NCBI GenBank assembly: GCA_963682055.1
Contig: OY821749.1
Span: 22,141,631 to 22,205,630 of the forward strand
DNA length: 64,000 nt
Direction: 5' to 3'
From: Primula veris
Taxonomy: Eukaryota > Streptophyta > Magnoliopsida > Ericales > Primulaceae
Both the position numbers and the translations under genes were made by a program. The notes under the pieces were generated by a model. That model was not told the origin of the DNA, searched no databases, and worked only from the letters and a program-made list of their open reading frames with translations. Below are positions 62,239 to 64,000 of this stretch, piece by piece. Positions within the stretch are counted from its first letter, which is position 1. Each line of letters opens with the position of its first letter.

Positions 62239-63074
62239 AATTGAAAAAAAATCAAACTGAAAACAGAATCTCGAGCATAAAAAACATCAATGCCTAACAA
62301 AACCAAGCTATTTAACAACAATGGATTTGGGATATATTGCATACGAACTAATCACATGAAACAATAAACTACTACTACAATTCAAGGAAAACACTACTGT
62401 AAACCGAAAAACAGTTGCTGTGTTTAGTATGTTTAGTGTTCATATGCCGTAATAATTAAATATTTATACACAGTGTCACATGAAAAAAAACGACATAACA
62501 TAATGGTTTTCCACATTCAAGAATGACTGAATGAAGTAGTAATTAAGTTTGTCATATTGCATAAATTTCACCGTGACTAGCAAATACACTAACACAACGA
62601 AAGTATCCTACTAACACGCACACAGACAGTAAAACCAAGATTTTACTGACACATTTAACTTAAATAGTATATATAAGTCAACAACAAAACAAACATTCCA
62701 TAAAAGTTACCGACACAACTCTAAATGTCAGGCTAATAATACAAGTGTGTTTAGCAAATTGTTGCTCACTACCAAATATTTCACTTAATTGAAATCAAAA
62801 CGAAGTAAATGTGGAAAATATAACCAGACCCTAAATGTTTTTACAAACACGTCAAACGGTGAAATCATAGTATTGATGAAGCATATAGAAATCTTCAACT
62901 ACAATATTATTTCTTTTATAATATTTCATATAGGGAGAATATCCAAATTGGTAGAATTGATCAGACTTTTCTGTTCAACTACAAGTTACTAATTAAATCA
63001 CTAATTTACCATTGTAATATTGTTCTAGATATCCTGTTACTAACTTGAAATTAAGTAAACTAAGAAAAATTCAG
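62239..63074. other. No gene recognised
   Basis: AT-rich sequence between the hAT element and the transposase fragment; nothing further supported. Confidence 0.4.
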
Positions 63075-63183
63075 CGAAATAGTTTAATTTTACATTGATG
63101 GTAGACGACTTCTTGTCTAGAATAGACTCGTCCTTCCTCCTATGTGTGATCTCAAACAACTTGTTGTAGGTTGGTTGATCATA
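63075..63183 (-). pseudogene. CACTA-associated transposase fragment (Transposase_24 type)
   Basis: Minus-strand codons read YNKLFEITHRRKDESILDKK, matching the core pattern LF-x-x-TH-x-RKDG-x-(F/V)-x-D-x-(K/R) of the plant En/Spm-linked Transposase_24 domain. About 36 codons only; upstream and downstream sequence is decayed. Confidence 0.6.
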
Positions 63184-64000
63184 TCAAAAAAATACATGAG
63201 ATATTCCCAAACTACGGTTTTAATAATTTTATCTAATTTTAAAACATATACAAATCATAAAACCATTTAATAAGATAAACACACATAAAATCTAAGTTCA
63301 CAACACACTCCCCACACCACAGAAGAAAACCAGAAAGTCAAGCACACCACAAATACAACTATAATTTTAACCTGTAATATAAATATATAATACAACTAAT
63401 TGCACATCATTGGGTACTCAACTGAAACCGATTACATGTGAAACTTTACAAGCAATAATATTAACCTTGAAACCAAAAACATAAATTTACACGTATTGAA
63501 GTCTAAAACATAACGAGATACCTTAAATTATTGCCAATAGTACTCTTCCCATCTGCTTACGGGAACCATCATCAACTGAATGTACTAGTTGAATGTACTC
63601 TTCCCATTTGCTTATAAACAAATCAACAATTTAAGAATTTGAATGCTTACAAAGAAACAGATCAACAATAAGATGGATTTTTAAGTTTCACGTGAACCTT
63701 TGACAAAATAAAGGGTATGTACGGTTTATTTTTTTTTTGATAATTTACACTTCAACAAAACAAAAATCAACACTTTAGTTTCAGCTTTTCACAAAGTCAC
63801 TTGGATTTTTTTAGTTTAGTTAACACTTAAATGTATGTATCAAACTTAAAAGTTGCAGAATCACATTTTATTTACGGTATAAAGACAATTTCTCATGGAT
63901 TTTTAAGTTTAGTACACTGCTAGATCTAATAACCCAAGATTTTATAATTTGGGGGTAAGGTAAAGACTTTAGATATAAAAGAACACACCACCTAAAATAA
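63184..64000. other. No gene recognised
   Basis: AT-rich sequence to the window edge without a supported feature. Confidence 0.4.

Larger units (their letters stand above)
60069..63183. mobile_element. Probable CACTA element remnant with nested insertions
   Basis: CACTACAATAAAAT at 60069 is followed by sub-terminal TTAGCAAC / GTTGCTA motifs on both sides of a Stowaway insertion (60130-60540). Further in, a minus-strand plant transposase fragment lies at 63075-63183. A hAT-type element occupies 61096-62230. A right end is not visible before 64000, so joining these into one element is inference. Confidence 0.35.

Overview
This is an AT-rich, repeat-dense plant nuclear window with intron-rich genes. 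It is clearly a eudicot-type genome; the exact species cannot be read from the sequence. Evidence includes GT-AG introns, a plant UBX-domain gene, a type-B-like response regulator, a CYP87-family cytochrome P450, a small secreted S-protein-homologue-like gene, and many plant transposon families (Ty1-copia, LINE, solo LTR, Stowaway, MULE-type, hAT, CACTA, foldback elements).

Layout. 1-290 holds a two-exon fragment resembling the plant mobile domain. 411-1720 is simple, hairpin and dispersed repeats. 3727-7463 (minus) carries eight exons of a PUX8-like UBA/UIM/UBX gene. Its start lies upstream, in or beyond a region (7.5-16.3 kb) built from three diverged copies of one long unit, the third split by a 3.1-kb copia element (11372-14518) that lacks reverse transcriptase. 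A MULE-like MITE with a 9-bp target duplication sits in its last intron. 18776-22299 (minus) is a five-exon response-regulator-like gene with an eroded DNA-binding domain. 22873-23802 is a foldback element made of palindrome units. 26190-27866 is a dead LINE. 28897-35383 is a minus-strand copia element cut off at the YVDD motif, with flanking DNA copied into one LTR. 35741-36250 is a second foldback element. 37157-39430 is a solo LTR with a perfect 5-bp target duplication. 39.7-40.3 kb looks like a copia LTR fragment. 46475-49888 (plus) is an apparently intact nine-exon CYP87-type P450 of 480 residues with a TATA box. 53354-53743 (plus) is an intronless 129-residue secreted protein. From 54 kb to the end come foldback, RNase H, hAT, Stowaway and CACTA-like pieces, some nested.

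The four host genes look functionally unrelated: p97/CDC48 adaptor, cytokinin-type signalling relic, terpenoid/steroid oxidation and secreted signal-like peptide. There is no operon-like or obvious gene-cluster logic. Most of the interest lies in how elements have rearranged, in the odd response regulator, and in the P450. All exon models are read by eye from splice signals and family resemblance; no search was run.
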